Source of the DNA: Bacteroidales bacterium
Lineage (GTDB): Bacteria > Bacteroidota > Bacteroidia > Bacteroidales > UBA932
Assembly: GCA_017959005.1 (NCBI GenBank)
Contig: JAGDBO010000017.1
Coordinates: 1 to 64,000 of the forward strand
DNA: 64,000 nt
Reading direction: 5' to 3'
The number at the start of each line of letters is the position of its first letter. The first letter of the stretch is position 1. The translations under genes and the position numbers were made by a program. Of this stretch, positions 49,551 to 59,686 are shown piece by piece. The notes beneath the pieces are model-generated. The model did no database searches. It saw nothing but the letters and a program-made list of their open reading frames with translations, and had not been told where the DNA came from.

Positions 49551-50411
49551 TTATTTACGTACCAAAAAGTCCAGCCCTGCAGCCGCAGCCGCCTGCTGCT
49601 CCTCTTTTCTGTAAAGTGTCTGACGGCGGAGCGCCTCATCAAAATCTACATCATAACCGTTGAACTCAGGACCGTCCACGCAGGCGAACATTGTCTTTCC
49701 GCCAACTCTCACTCTGCAGGCTCCGCACATACCGGTTCCGTCAACCATCAGAGTATTAAGGCTTACTATGATTGGAAGGTTACACTTCTTTGCCATAAGC
49801 GTAGCAAACTTCATCATAATCATAGGACCTATTGCTACGCACATATCATACTTATTTCCCTCGTTTACAAGGCGTTCCATAAGGACAGTAACATTACCCT
49901 TCTCCCCTTTTGAGCCGTCATCCGTGCAGATGAAGAGGTTGGTGCAAACCTTTCGCATCTCCTCCTCCATGATTATCAGATCTTTATTGCGCGCTCCAAT
50001 AATCACGTCCACCGTTGCTCCAAGAGAGTGGAGGTATTTTGCCTGCGGGTAAACAGGTGCGGCACCCACTCCGCCCGCAACAAAAAGGTAGTGTTTGCTT
50101 TTTATCTCATCGGGAGTAAACTCCATAAAATCTGAGGGTTTCCCAAGCGGGCCGGTAATATCTGTAAGGGAGTCTCCCTCATTAAGAGAGCAAACTTTGT
50201 TTGAAGAGACGCCGGCAATCTGAATCACAATGCGCACCGTTCCCCTCTTAGGGTCAAAGTCACAGATGGTTAGGGGCACACGCTCCCCCATCTCTCCGCA
50301 TCTGACAATCAGAAACTGACCCGGTTTTGCGCTCTGAGCAATTCTGGGAGCCTCCACCTCCATTGAAAAAATGAGAGGAGTGAGTTGCTCTTTCTTTAAA
50401 ATCTTATACAT
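49551..50411 (-). CDS. nfnA: ferredoxin:NADP reductase small subunit (NfnA-type)
   Basis: 286 aa. An N-terminal FAD domain (about 1-95; FLIVRCGEMGERVPLTICDF) is followed by an NAD-binding domain (LFVAGGVGAAPVYPQAKYL). A C-terminal [2Fe-2S] cluster is given by cysteines in GTGMCGACRVRVGGKTMFAC. This is the NfnA/SudB layout, also similar to dihydroorotate dehydrogenase electron-transfer subunits; but the partner gene NfnB lies directly downstream and no pyrD is adjacent. Together they exchange electrons between NADH, NADPH and ferredoxin. Confidence 0.88.
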   Translation of the reverse strand: MYKILKKEQLTPLIFSMEVEAPRIAQSAKPGQFLIVRCGEMGERVPLTICDFDPKRGTVRIVIQIAGVSSNKVCSLNEGDSLTDITGPLGKPSDFMEFTPDEIKSKHYLFVAGGVGAAPVYPQAKYLHSLGATVDVIIGARNKDLIIMEEEMRKVCTNLFICTDDGSKGEKGNVTVLMERLVNEGNKYDMCVAIGPMIMMKFATLMAKKCNLPIIVSLNTLMVDGTGMCGACRVRVGGKTMFACVDGPEFNGYDVDFDEALRRQTLYRKEEQQAAAAAGLDFLVRK

Positions 50412-50417
50412 ATAAAA

Positions 50418-53048
50418 CTACTGCAAGTCCTTGAAACTCTTAAAGGTATAGCCCTTCTTCTTAAGATATTGGATTATCTCTCTCAGGCGGTTGTATAGAC
50501 GCTCGCTCTCCGGACGGGTTGGCTCAATGCCCGGATGAATGAGTATGATTGCTCCGTTGAGAGAGTTCTTCAGTTCAAAGTCATAGAGACGGTTAATCAG
50601 AGTCTGAGCATCCACATAACTCTTCATTGAAGGGATGGTATAATCTGCAGGAGTTGCAGTACCCTGGGTGTAGTTGATAGGAATGTAACCCGCTCTGGAG
50701 AGGATGTTTACAGCCTCCGTGTTGTAATGCTCGTATGGAGGAAGGAACCATTTGGAATCTGATTGTGAAACTCCAAAGCGCTCCAGTTCCTTGGCGTTCA
50801 GACGGATATCTGCAAGTATACTATCCTTTGAGATAAGCATGGAGTCTCTGTTTCCGCCCCAAGGAGCATAGAGAAGGTGCTTGTCCGAGTGGCCGCTTAC
50901 ATAGTGCCCTTCCTCAATTATCTTCTTTATAATCTCCTCATGCTCAGGAAGACGGAGAGCATTTCCGGTAAAGAAGAATGAACCTTTAATCTTCTCCTTC
51001 TTAAGAGTCTGGAATATCTTTTCGCCGCCGTTGAACATAGAGTCTGCAGAGAAAATCAGATAGATCTCCTTCTTGGATCTGTCCATACGGCGAATGGTTC
51101 CGTAATCATCTTTGGTTACGTTAGCAATAGATGGCTCATACTCTCTCTTCTGCTTGTTACCCTCCTGCTCCAGTGAAGCAAAGTAGTAGGTCAGAGAGGC
51201 CGTACCGTCCATTGTTGGCTCATTGGTTGCGTAATCTCCTATGTCATTGTGATATACAGCAATGCCGCGGTTGAGAGCAGGAGTCTGATCCGGCTTTCTC
51301 ATACCCATTCCCGCACGTGACTTGAAGATAAATTTGTAGACTGGACCGTCTATAAGACCGCCCGTTACCTCTCTGTTCAGCTGGGTGAAAGCGGAGTGAG
51401 GAAGGGTAGGAAGGTTGCCTCCCTTAGGGTAACCGATTATCATTGAAACTCCCCACGGGTTGCAGCCAAAGAGCCAGTCTCTTAAGGCAGCCTCCATCTC
51501 AATGAAGGTGGAGTCATTTGTTGCTCTGCGGTATAGTTGAGCCTGTGTAACTGCCGCAGAAGTGAGGTTATTGGAGCACCAGAGGTATGGAACGCCGTGC
51601 ATAAAAGGATCTCCCGCAGCACGCATTCTGAGGTCTACCAACCCCTCCTTCATAAACTCTTTGTACTTGAGCGCAAGTTGTTCATCATCAGATGTTGCCA
51701 GGAGATAGTGACCAACGTTCAGGAAGGGATAGAACTGATAGTGACGTCCGCGTCCTAGTTCCATCCACGGAGAAATTGGTTCCTGCTCGCCGTAGTAATC
51801 TGCCTCCTGCTCGTATGCATGATCTTTCAGAACCTTGTAAAGGGTTGCTGCAGCGCGCTCTACGTCATCTACCCAAGAATCCTCCTCATAGAAATAACGT
51901 GAAACGTAGCAGGCAGTCTGAGTGTTGCCCGGAACCTCCTTTGCATACTCGTAAGCCAGAACCGCCTTACCTCCGATCTCCTTTGCAAACTTAGGAGCAA
52001 TCTTCTTAAAGACCTCAGAACCAAGGGCAAAAGAAGAGGCAAACTTAGCAGCTGCGGAAGAAACACCGGTTGTGCGGTTCTTGCCAAACTTTCCCATTCC
52101 CTGAGGCTTGCCTGTCAGATAGTAAACGGGACGGCCGTTCCCCTCTCCCCAACCATAATCAGCTGTGTCATACTGCGGAGGTTTGAAACCAATGTGGTCT
52201 CTGTCATCCGCTATCTGAGTGAACATTACGCGCTCTTCCGGGTTCATCTTAACCAGCCAGTCCAATCCCCAGCGGGCCTGGTCCAGAATATCCGGAATTC
52301 CGTTGGAACCCGGCCTGCCGTCTGCCTTATAGTTGTCTGCAAATATGGACTTATCTTCCGTCATCATATAGGCAAACATCATATCGTAAGTGGCGGTAGC
52401 GCTTGTAGTCTGATACTGAAGGTAATCTGAGGCATCATGCCAGCCTCCGCGCACATCTATCATCTCTCCGTTGCGGGTTGGATGGTCTACAATGTAACCG
52501 TCCTTCTGGTGGCACAAGGTGTCTGTAAATGGGTTATATCCACACTGTTGCTGGCGCATATACTTAAGCAGGACGTCTGCCGCTCCGTCATATACGTCTG
52601 CACCTATCTTGAATACGGGACTTACAGCCCCCTTAAATTCAATGTAATATCCGCCCGGCTTTTCCAACTTTGAAAAGTCCAGACGGTAAGCCTCCTGCAT
52701 CACCCACTTTGAAGGATCTGCCTGGCTTCCTACACCGCTGTAAACGGCCTCTTTGGTAACGGCGTCATAAACTACAAACTCGTCTCCGTCTCCGTTGTAA
52801 TTAGAGTAGATAAGGTTGTAAGTTGCCTCTGCAGGGCGCTTTACCCAGGCGGTCTGCCCGGATGGTGCAACGCTCAGCTGCTGCTTTTCCGCCTCGTTAA
52901 GAGGTTCCGTTACCGGCTTTTCCTGGAAATAAACCGCTACCTTCATACTCTTAGGAAGATAGCCAACATAATTGACCCTTATATGTTTTTGGCCAAAGAG
53001 AGCGGCGCAAAAGAGGGTCATACAGATGATAGATATAATCCTTTTCAT
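50418..53048 (-). CDS. GH9 glycosidase fused to polysaccharide deacetylase-like domain
   Basis: 876 aa from the ATG at 53048; the frame extends upstream into the sppA promoter region and is not used. It has a signal peptide (to LFGQ), an Ig-like CelD_N domain (about 22-145) and a GH9 catalytic domain (about 150-625). Asp205 and Asp208 lie in GGWHDASDY, and the acid Glu610 in ATNEPTMDGTA. From about 655 a NodB-type deacetylase fold follows with HSDKH (720-724), FLPPYEHYN and LIHPG. The usual TFDDG motif reads IFSADS, so the deacetylase activity or its metal site may differ. It should cut beta-glucans or related glycans in the periplasm or outside. Stop is TAG. Confidence 0.88.
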   Translation of the reverse strand: MKRIISIICMTLFCAALFGQKHIRVNYVGYLPKSMKVAVYFQEKPVTEPLNEAEKQQLSVAPSGQTAWVKRPAEATYNLIYSNYNGDGDEFVVYDAVTKEAVYSGVGSQADPSKWVMQEAYRLDFSKLEKPGGYYIEFKGAVSPVFKIGADVYDGAADVLLKYMRQQQCGYNPFTDTLCHQKDGYIVDHPTRNGEMIDVRGGWHDASDYLQYQTTSATATYDMMFAYMMTEDKSIFADNYKADGRPGSNGIPDILDQARWGLDWLVKMNPEERVMFTQIADDRDHIGFKPPQYDTADYGWGEGNGRPVYYLTGKPQGMGKFGKNRTTGVSSAAAKFASSFALGSEVFKKIAPKFAKEIGGKAVLAYEYAKEVPGNTQTACYVSRYFYEEDSWVDDVERAAATLYKVLKDHAYEQEADYYGEQEPISPWMELGRGRHYQFYPFLNVGHYLLATSDDEQLALKYKEFMKEGLVDLRMRAAGDPFMHGVPYLWCSNNLTSAAVTQAQLYRRATNDSTFIEMEAALRDWLFGCNPWGVSMIIGYPKGGNLPTLPHSAFTQLNREVTGGLIDGPVYKFIFKSRAGMGMRKPDQTPALNRGIAVYHNDIGDYATNEPTMDGTASLTYYFASLEQEGNKQKREYEPSIANVTKDDYGTIRRMDRSKKEIYLIFSADSMFNGGEKIFQTLKKEKIKGSFFFTGNALRLPEHEEIIKKIIEEGHYVSGHSDKHLLYAPWGGNRDSMLISKDSILADIRLNAKELERFGVSQSDSKWFLPPYEHYNTEAVNILSRAGYIPINYTQGTATPADYTIPSMKSYVDAQTLINRLYDFELKNSLNGAIILIHPGIEPTRPESERLYNRLREIIQYLKKKGYTFKSFKDLQ

Positions 53049-53092
53049 ACCTACAAATTTATTAAAATCTCCACACTTAGACAATTTATTCC

Positions 53093-53100
53093 TACCTTTG
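53093..53100 (+). promoter_or_regulatory. -7 promoter element before sppA
   Basis: TACCTTTG fits TAnnTTTG and lies 18 nt before the ATG at 53119. The -33 element is not clear. Confidence 0.5.
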
Positions 53101-53118
53101 AGGCAAATAGAGAACAAT

Positions 53119-54921
53119 ATGAAAACATTTTGGAAAACCTTTTGGGCGGCTTTTCTAGGCTGTATCCTTGCGTTAATCGTAAACGTATTTTTAGTTTTCT
53201 TCCTGCTGATAGGATTGGCTTCCGCATTCTCCTCTTCAGATTCTGAAGTTGTTCAGGTATCACCTAACACCATTCTTACCATAGATCTCACCGGCAGCCT
53301 TGGAGAGAGAACTCAGGAGGGAATGAATATGGATATGGGCGCTTTGACCGGCCTTATCAGTATGCCTAAAGGCGGCCTGGGTATTTATGATGCAACCAGA
53401 GCCTTAAAGAAGGCTGCAAATGACAATAACATAAAAATGGTCCTCATTAAGGGAGGAATGATCTCTACCACCTCAATCCCACTTCTTGAGGAACTCAGAG
53501 AGGCACTGGAGGAGTTCCATGACAGTGGCAAACCAGTCATCTCATACTCAATGAACTACAGCCAGGCAGACTACTATGTTGCCAGCATGGCAGATAAGGT
53601 TTACATGCACAAAGACGGTCTGATTCAGTTTACCGGAATTGGAGCGGACATGCTCTTCTTTAAGGACTTGGGAGATATGCTGGGCGTTGAGGCACAGCTT
53701 ATCCGCCACGGAAAGTTTAAAGCTGCGGCAGAGCAGTTTATCAAAAATGACATCAGCCCTGAGAACCGTCAGCAGAATATGGAGATGCTCTCCTCAATGT
53801 GGAATACAATGGCCTTTGCAATTTGCAAGAGCAGAGAGATTGATCCAAAGGTGTTCAATGATGCTGTAGACAACCTCAAACTCGTAGACCCTGCCTCTTT
53901 GGTTGAAGCTCACCTTATTGATAAAGCCGTTACAAGCGAGGAGATTACAGAGGAACTCTGCCAACTTGCAGGAGTTGAAAACGAGAATCAACTCAAGTAC
54001 ATCTCACTTGCAAAATATGCCAAGACAACACCGCTCTCTTACAAGGGCAAGAAGAAGATTGCGGTTATTTATGCAAACGGAGAGATTAGTACAGAGGGAG
54101 AAGGCCTCACTTCATCCAAGTATGTACCTATCATTAAGAAGGTTAGAAAAGACAAGACTATAGATGCAGTTGTTCTTAGAGTAGACTCTCCGGGAGGAGA
54201 TGCACAGGCTGCCGAACTTATCAGAGAGCAGTTGGAACTCCTTGCAAAAGAGAAACCTATAGTTGTAAGCTTTGGAGAGTATGCAGCCAGCGGCGGATAC
54301 TGGATCAGTGCTGGTGGCAACCACATCTTCTCAGACGAGACAACCCTCACAGGTTCAATCGGAGTCTTCTCACTTGCATTCAACTATGGCAAAGGACTTA
54401 AGAAGCATCTGAAGATAAACCCTGTCTCACTGGGAACTCACAAACACTCCACCATGGGTACCGGAGTTAAACCTCTGGACGAGGCAGAAATTGCTTATAT
54501 GCAGAAGTTTGTAGAGCAGGTATACACTCAGTTTGTAGGCATAGTTGCAGATGGCAGAAATATGAGCGTTGCACAGGTTGACTCAATTGGCCAGGGAAGA
54601 ATCTGGACCGGAGAGCAGGGTGTTAAAGTTGGCATTGTAGATGAGACAGGAACTCTCAACGATGCAATTGAGTACGCTGCACTCCTTGCATATTCAAAGG
54701 ATTACGAGGGAGAAGAGATAGTAAATGCAATGAATACGGAGGGCTACAAAGTAGTTGAGTATCCAAAGGTGAAGAGCCAGTATGAGAGCTTAATGGAGAT
54801 GTTAAGTGGTAATTCCTCAGACTCTGAGGCAATCCTCAAGAAGATCCTCACCGAGTTCAAAGATGCCAAAGGCGTAAAGACCTATGCCCGTATGCCTTAC
54901 ACGTTTGTATTTAACTATTGA
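53119..54921 (+). CDS. sppA: signal peptide peptidase SppA (S49 family, long form)
   Basis: 600 aa from the ATG at 53119. One N-terminal transmembrane helix (about 8-38) anchors it, with two tandem S49 domains outside. The catalytic Lys is in RHGKFKAA of the first domain and the Ser in YAASGGYWIS of the second; DSPGGDAQAAELI precedes it. Long SppA degrades cleaved signal peptides in the membrane. Its end overlaps the convergent tilS gene by 11 bp. Stop is TGA. Confidence 0.95.
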   Translation: MKTFWKTFWAAFLGCILALIVNVFLVFFLLIGLASAFSSSDSEVVQVSPNTILTIDLTGSLGERTQEGMNMDMGALTGLISMPKGGLGIYDATRALKKAANDNNIKMVLIKGGMISTTSIPLLEELREALEEFHDSGKPVISYSMNYSQADYYVASMADKVYMHKDGLIQFTGIGADMLFFKDLGDMLGVEAQLIRHGKFKAAAEQFIKNDISPENRQQNMEMLSSMWNTMAFAICKSREIDPKVFNDAVDNLKLVDPASLVEAHLIDKAVTSEEITEELCQLAGVENENQLKYISLAKYAKTTPLSYKGKKKIAVIYANGEISTEGEGLTSSKYVPIIKKVRKDKTIDAVVLRVDSPGGDAQAAELIREQLELLAKEKPIVVSFGEYAASGGYWISAGGNHIFSDETTLTGSIGVFSLAFNYGKGLKKHLKINPVSLGTHKHSTMGTGVKPLDEAEIAYMQKFVEQVYTQFVGIVADGRNMSVAQVDSIGQGRIWTGEQGVKVGIVDETGTLNDAIEYAALLAYSKDYEGEEIVNAMNTEGYKVVEYPKVKSQYESLMEMLSGNSSDSEAILKKILTEFKDAKGVKTYARMPYTFVFNY

Positions 54922-56350
54922 TACTGCAGGAAACAGAGAGGGCGGAGCGGCTCGTTTCACTCAATCTGCAGTAATCATTTATCTCGATGGAAGGGAGGCA
55001 GACAAGCTTCCCTTCTGCATCTTCAAGAACCGGAACAACGGATTTGAAGAGCGTATCTATCTTCTTGGAATTGAGGAAGTCTGCAACACTCTTGCTTCCC
55101 TTTAGACCAAAGGGAGAGAAGCGGTCTCCCTCCTTTGCAAAACGAAGATGCAGAGGAAACTTCACCTTTGATTCATCCAACAGAAGTACCCCCTTCTCTC
55201 TCTCTATCTTCATAGGAGCCTCTTTCAATCTCTTAATGCTCAGTCTGTAAGGAGGGAACTCAAAGACTCCCTCATCAGAAATCTCAACAATCTCTGAAGA
55301 GGAATTCAAAAAAGAGTTGTCATAAATGCGGAGCTCTCCGCGTTCTACTGTTACAGTATTATCTTTTAAAATGAAGAACTTTGTAGTACCCTCACAGGCA
55401 ATTACCGCATCTGCAATGTCATTTACATCTGCTTGGGCAAATGAGACGTTATGCCTGTGTAAAATCTCTGCTACCCAGAATTTTACATTTCTCTTTACCT
55501 TTAAAAAGTCTACTGAAACAACTGCTTTGAGATAACGTTTCCTAAGGCCCAAAGGATCTGCTCCGTTATTACAGTCAGACTCATCATAATTTAGTTCCCT
55601 TGCAACTATGGAGTCTATCTCTTCATTCTCTGAGCGGAATCTCTCAATGTCATCATTGAGCGTTGCAACAACACTTGGATTTATCTCCTTAAGCAGCGGT
55701 AACACTTTATTACGCACAAGGTTACGGGCATATACGTTATCCGAGTTGGTGCTGTCATAACGGAAAGACAAGTTGTGCTCCTTTGCATAACTCTCAATCT
55801 CCGAGCGTTCTACAGATAGAAGCGGTCTTAAAACTACAAGGCTGTGGTTTGCTCTCATAGGGCGTATGCCATTAAGACCGTGACGGCCCGTTCCGCGTAC
55901 CAGGTTGAGAATCAAAGTCTCTGCATTGTCATTTGCATTGTGAGCAGTAAGCAGATATGCAAAAGCCTCCTTCTCTGCCAACTCCTTAAACCACTCATAG
56001 CGGAGTTCTCTTGCCGCCATCTCAACTGAGAGCCCTTTCTCTTTGGCAAAGGTGAGAGTATCTACGCGCTTTGTAAAAAGAGCAAAGCCGTATGTTTTGC
56101 AGAGTCCCTTCACAAAAGCTTCATCCTCATCACTTTCCGTACCTCTCAAAGAGAAGTTCATGTGAGCAACGGCAAATCTGCCTTTATAACCATCGGGAGA
56201 AGTAGAAGAGTTACAGAGGGTTAAAAGGATATGCAGCAGCACGGAAGAGTCTACTCCGCCGCTTACTCCAACCAGAATTTTTCCGTCAGAGTTAAGAGGC
56301 CCTTTTAAAAAGGACTCCACGGTTGCCACTATTCCTTGCCGTTGTAACAT
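54911..56350 (-). CDS. tilS: tRNA(Ile)-lysidine synthase
   Basis: 479 aa. The N-type ATP pyrophosphatase P-loop is SGGVDSS (30-36). The family motif HNANDNAETLILNLVRGTG follows at about 140-160, then the middle and C-terminal domains (PLHLRFAKEGDRFSPFGLKGSK). It changes C34 of tRNA-Ile(CAU) to lysidine so that it reads AUA. It converges on sppA with an 11-bp overlap. Confidence 0.94.
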   Translation of the reverse strand: MLQRQGIVATVESFLKGPLNSDGKILVGVSGGVDSSVLLHILLTLCNSSTSPDGYKGRFAVAHMNFSLRGTESDEDEAFVKGLCKTYGFALFTKRVDTLTFAKEKGLSVEMAARELRYEWFKELAEKEAFAYLLTAHNANDNAETLILNLVRGTGRHGLNGIRPMRANHSLVVLRPLLSVERSEIESYAKEHNLSFRYDSTNSDNVYARNLVRNKVLPLLKEINPSVVATLNDDIERFRSENEEIDSIVARELNYDESDCNNGADPLGLRKRYLKAVVSVDFLKVKRNVKFWVAEILHRHNVSFAQADVNDIADAVIACEGTTKFFILKDNTVTVERGELRIYDNSFLNSSSEIVEISDEGVFEFPPYRLSIKRLKEAPMKIEREKGVLLLDESKVKFPLHLRFAKEGDRFSPFGLKGSKSVADFLNSKKIDTLFKSVVPVLEDAEGKLVCLPSIEINDYCRLSETSRSALSVSCSINS

Positions 56351-56366
56351 CTTAGAAATAAAGAGA

Positions 56367-57398
56367 CTACTTCTTGTAGGTACCTATGATGTAGGCGAAG
56401 TTTATACCAAACAACTCCTTAAACTGAACCATAGTACGTTCCTTGCCGGATTTGCTGGTAATCTTAATCTTATCATCATAGATAAGGTTGGTTCTGAAGG
56501 AGGCTTTGAAGTATTTGTTGAATGTATAATCTGCCTGTACGTCCCAGTAAATCACTATATTGGAAGGAGTACCCATATAATCTGAGAATGCGGAGAACTG
56601 GGTGGCAACCTTAAAGTTTTTGGTAAAACTCTTGGAAAAAGTGGCTTTGAACTGAGCACCCAACTCCCAACGCACAAACTTGTCATAATCGTTACCGTAT
56701 CTGACTCTGATTGCACTGTCCGCATTAACCATCACAATTCTTCCGGTTAGCGGGGAGAAGTTGAGAGAGAAGACTTTACCGTTACCAGGCTTCCAATCCA
56801 AACCGAGACCTATGTTGAGGTAGGCCGGTGCAAAGAACTTGGACTTCATGGTAGCCTCGTTCTTGCTGTTGTAATCAAATCCCGGAGAGAACTGGCTTCT
56901 AAAGTTCATAAAGGCAGAGACATAGACCTTGCGGAAGGCCTGGTATCCCCATTTGCTGTCCAGAATTATCTTATCCTCGCTCTTACGGTAGCCCACATCA
57001 AACTGACGCACAAAACCGTAGCCCAACTGTGCCCTGTTCTCCCAGTAGATTTTCCCCTTCTGGTAGTTGGCCATTGCATTGGCGTAAACGCTCAGCGCTA
57101 CGGAACCGCTTCCTCCGGCAGCCCAGTTCTCCAGGTGTACCTGAGAGAAGATGAACTCATCCAAAAGGCCTAAGGTCCAGAACTTTGGCTTGCCCTGGCC
57201 GTAGTCTACATCAGGAACTGAATAGTTAAGACCAATGAGTCTTGCAACCTCCTGCTCCTTGTTCAGTCCGCTGGTTGCAGGCACAGCTTTCTTCTGGCGG
57301 ATGGTATCTCCCCAGAAGCCAATCTTAACCTGTGAATAAGCCAGCGTTGAGCTTAGCAGGAAGGAAAGTGCAAGAAGTATGGTCTTAAAAGATCTCAT
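56367..57398 (-). CDS. DUF3078 outer-membrane-type protein
   Basis: 343 aa with a signal peptide (to AYSQ). The mature part contains many amphipathic strands and the family segment FSQVHLENWAAGGSGSVALS, characteristic of DUF3078, which is restricted to Bacteroidota and thought to form a barrel. The function is unknown. Its ATG overlaps the stop of the preceding gene (TAATG), so both are made from one message. Stop is TAG. Confidence 0.85.
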   Translation of the reverse strand: MRSFKTILLALSFLLSSTLAYSQVKIGFWGDTIRQKKAVPATSGLNKEQEVARLIGLNYSVPDVDYGQGKPKFWTLGLLDEFIFSQVHLENWAAGGSGSVALSVYANAMANYQKGKIYWENRAQLGYGFVRQFDVGYRKSEDKIILDSKWGYQAFRKVYVSAFMNFRSQFSPGFDYNSKNEATMKSKFFAPAYLNIGLGLDWKPGNGKVFSLNFSPLTGRIVMVNADSAIRVRYGNDYDKFVRWELGAQFKATFSKSFTKNFKVATQFSAFSDYMGTPSNIVIYWDVQADYTFNKYFKASFRTNLIYDDKIKITSKSGKERTMVQFKELFGINFAYIIGTYKK

Positions 57399-58111
57399 TA
57401 TTCAAGAACATCATCCGTGTTATAGTCGTATCCGTTACGTTTGCTTGTTTCAATCTTGTAATCGTCTGAGTCCTTGTCTCCTACGGTAATGCTCTTAACC
57501 TTCTCAAACGGCGGAACAAAAAGATCAAATGAGAGGGCGTAGAGCATTGCGCTCTCCACAAAATCTCTCAGTTCCTTCTTGTTCAACTTAACTTTTCCAA
57601 ACTCCCCAATCTTCTTTCTTGGCTGATCCTTTCCCTCCACAAAGAAAGCCCCCTCTCTGTTAATAAACAGACGTGCAACAAGATAGCCGGGGTCACAGTC
57701 TCTGTTGAGTTTTACGGACTCGTACAAGAAGTTATATACCGTAATAATGCCGCAATAGGTATTGAACTGATTCTCCGTAGCATACGGAACTTTCCAAACA
57801 GGATGATTCTGATCAAACTGATAGATATCCGGTAACATACTGAAGACCAAGACGTCATCTGCAAATCTGAGTTCCGCCTCCAATCTACCCTTATCTCTGT
57901 ACTCCAGTTTTACGCGTCTGCTCAGTTGAACTCCGCTCTCTTTGATCTCATCCAACGCCTCATCCAAATCATTGCTTATCTCTGCAAGCAACTCCTTGAG
58001 TTCGTTGAACATATCCAGGGTCCTGTCAAAGACCAGAGATTTAACGTTTGATTTTCCGCTAAGCGCCTCTACAATCTTTTTGTTCGGCGACAATGGCTGA
58101 TCGGTTTCCAT
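57398..58111 (-). CDS. conserved protein of unknown function
   Basis: 237 aa, cytoplasmic, no signal or membrane segment. The N-terminal 70 residues are helical (MFNELKELLAEISNDLDEAL) and could form a coiled coil; the rest is mixed alpha/beta. I do not recognise the family. It lies 12 nt after proS and overlaps DUF3078 by one base, so it is translationally tied to an outer-membrane gene, but no role can be given. Confidence 0.7.
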   Translation of the reverse strand: METDQPLSPNKKIVEALSGKSNVKSLVFDRTLDMFNELKELLAEISNDLDEALDEIKESGVQLSRRVKLEYRDKGRLEAELRFADDVLVFSMLPDIYQFDQNHPVWKVPYATENQFNTYCGIITVYNFLYESVKLNRDCDPGYLVARLFINREGAFFVEGKDQPRKKIGEFGKVKLNKKELRDFVESAMLYALSFDLFVPPFEKVKSITVGDKDSDDYKIETSKRNGYDYNTDDVLE

Positions 58112-58123
58112 ATTCTATCTTTA

Positions 58124-59602
58124 TTAGTATGCTCTTGCAAAAATTACTCTGCGCTTTGAAGGTTTGCCGCTGTAAATGCAACGTCCCTCCTCCTCGCAAA
58201 CGAATGAGTCTGAAGGGATACAGCGGATTGTAGCCTTTGTCTCCTCCTGAATCTTAGCCTCTGTCTCTGCTGTTCCGTCCCAGTGGCAAAGCAGGAATCC
58301 GCCCTTCTCAATCTGCTCCTTAAACTCATCCCATGTATCTACTTTATAAGTGTGTGCATCTCTGAATTCCAGTGCCTTACGATAGATATTGCTCTCTATC
58401 TCCACCAATAGATTTGCTACAGTCTCAACTACAGCATCACAGTCAACGCTCTCCTTTGTGAGAGTATCTCTGCGTGCAACCTCAACGGTGTTGTTCTCCA
58501 AATCTCTAGGACCTATAGCCAGTCTTACAGGCACACCCTTCAGTTCCCACTCCGCAAATTTGAAGCCGCTGCGCACATTCTCTCTGTCATCTATCTTAAC
58601 GCTGTAACCTCTCTTGTCCAGTTCTGCCTTAATCTGATTCATCTTCTCCAGAATAGCACCCAACTGCTCAGGCTTGTTGAAGATAGGAACCATAACAACC
58701 TGAATAGGAGCCAGATTTGGAGGAAGAACCAAACCGTTATCATCTCCGTGAGCCATAATCAGAGCGCCCATCAGACGGGTAGAAACGCCCCAGGAGGTAG
58801 CCCAAACATACTCCAGAGCACACTCTTTGGATTGATACTTCACGTCAAAGGCCTTGGCAAAATTCTGACCCAGGAAGTGAGAAGTTCCTGCCTGCAGTGC
58901 CTTACCGTCCTGCATCATAGCCTCAATGCAGAGGGTATCTAAAGCACCGGCAAAACGCTCGCTCTCTGTCTTTTTACCCACTACAACCGGAATGGCCATG
59001 TAGTTTCTTGCAAAATCTGCATAAACTCCAATCATCTTCTCTGCCTCCGCGATGGCTTCCTGCATGGTAGCGTGAGCTGTATGCCCCTCCTGCCACAAAA
59101 ACTCTGCAGTACGCAGGAAAAGACGGGTTCTCATCTCCCACCTTACCACGTTGGCCCACTGGTTAACCAGGATTGGAAGGTCTCTGTATGAACTGATCCA
59201 ATTCTTATATGTGTTCCATATAATTGTCTCAGATGTAGGCCTAACAACCAACTCCTCCTCCAACTTTGCCTCCGGATCTACAACCACACCCGGCCCGTTA
59301 GGGTTTGTCATCAGACGATGGTGGGTTACAACCGCACACTCCTTAGCAAACCCCTCAACATGCTCAGCCTCACGGCTTAAAAAAGACTTTGGAATAAAGA
59401 GTGGGAAGTAGGCGTTCTCATGCCCTGTATCTTTGAACATCTTATCCAGCTGACGCTGCATCTTCTCCCAGATGGCATAGCCGTAAGGCTTAATAACCAT
59501 ACAACCCCTAACTGCGGAATTCTCCGCCAGACCGGCCTTCACTACCAGGTCATTATACCACTGAGAATAGTTCTCCTGCCTTGATGTTATCTGTTTTGAC
59601 AT
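58124..59602 (-). CDS. proS: prolyl-tRNA synthetase, archaeal/eukaryal type
   Basis: 492 aa. It starts at [20 protein letters not shown]. Class II motifs include [16 protein letters not shown] and [26 protein letters not shown], plus the Pro-site [11 protein letters not shown]. The anticodon-binding domain (about 295-400) and a C-terminal domain follow, as in the ThrRS-like (ProS type 3) form. There is no bacterial editing (INS) insertion. This type is common in Bacteroidota. It heads the proS-unknown-DUF3078 group. Confidence 0.95.
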   Translation of the reverse strand: MSKQITSRQENYSQWYNDLVVKAGLAENSAVRGCMVIKPYGYAIWEKMQRQLDKMFKDTGHENAYFPLFIPKSFLSREAEHVEGFAKECAVVTHHRLMTNPNGPGVVVDPEAKLEEELVVRPTSETIIWNTYKNWISSYRDLPILVNQWANVVRWEMRTRLFLRTAEFLWQEGHTAHATMQEAIAEAEKMIGVYADFARNYMAIPVVVGKKTESERFAGALDTLCIEAMMQDGKALQAGTSHFLGQNFAKAFDVKYQSKECALEYVWATSWGVSTRLMGALIMAHGDDNGLVLPPNLAPIQVVMVPIFNKPEQLGAILEKMNQIKAELDKRGYSVKIDDRENVRSGFKFAEWELKGVPVRLAIGPRDLENNTVEVARRDTLTKESVDCDAVVETVANLLVEIESNIYRKALEFRDAHTYKVDTWDEFKEQIEKGGFLLCHWDGTAETEAKIQEETKATIRCIPSDSFVCEEEGRCIYSGKPSKRRVIFARAY

Positions 59603-59686
59603 CTTATCTACTTATTTGGAATAATTTTTGATGTAACTTTTTCAAATTTAAAGCGCACAAAAATACAAAAAACGCAGGAGGTAACA

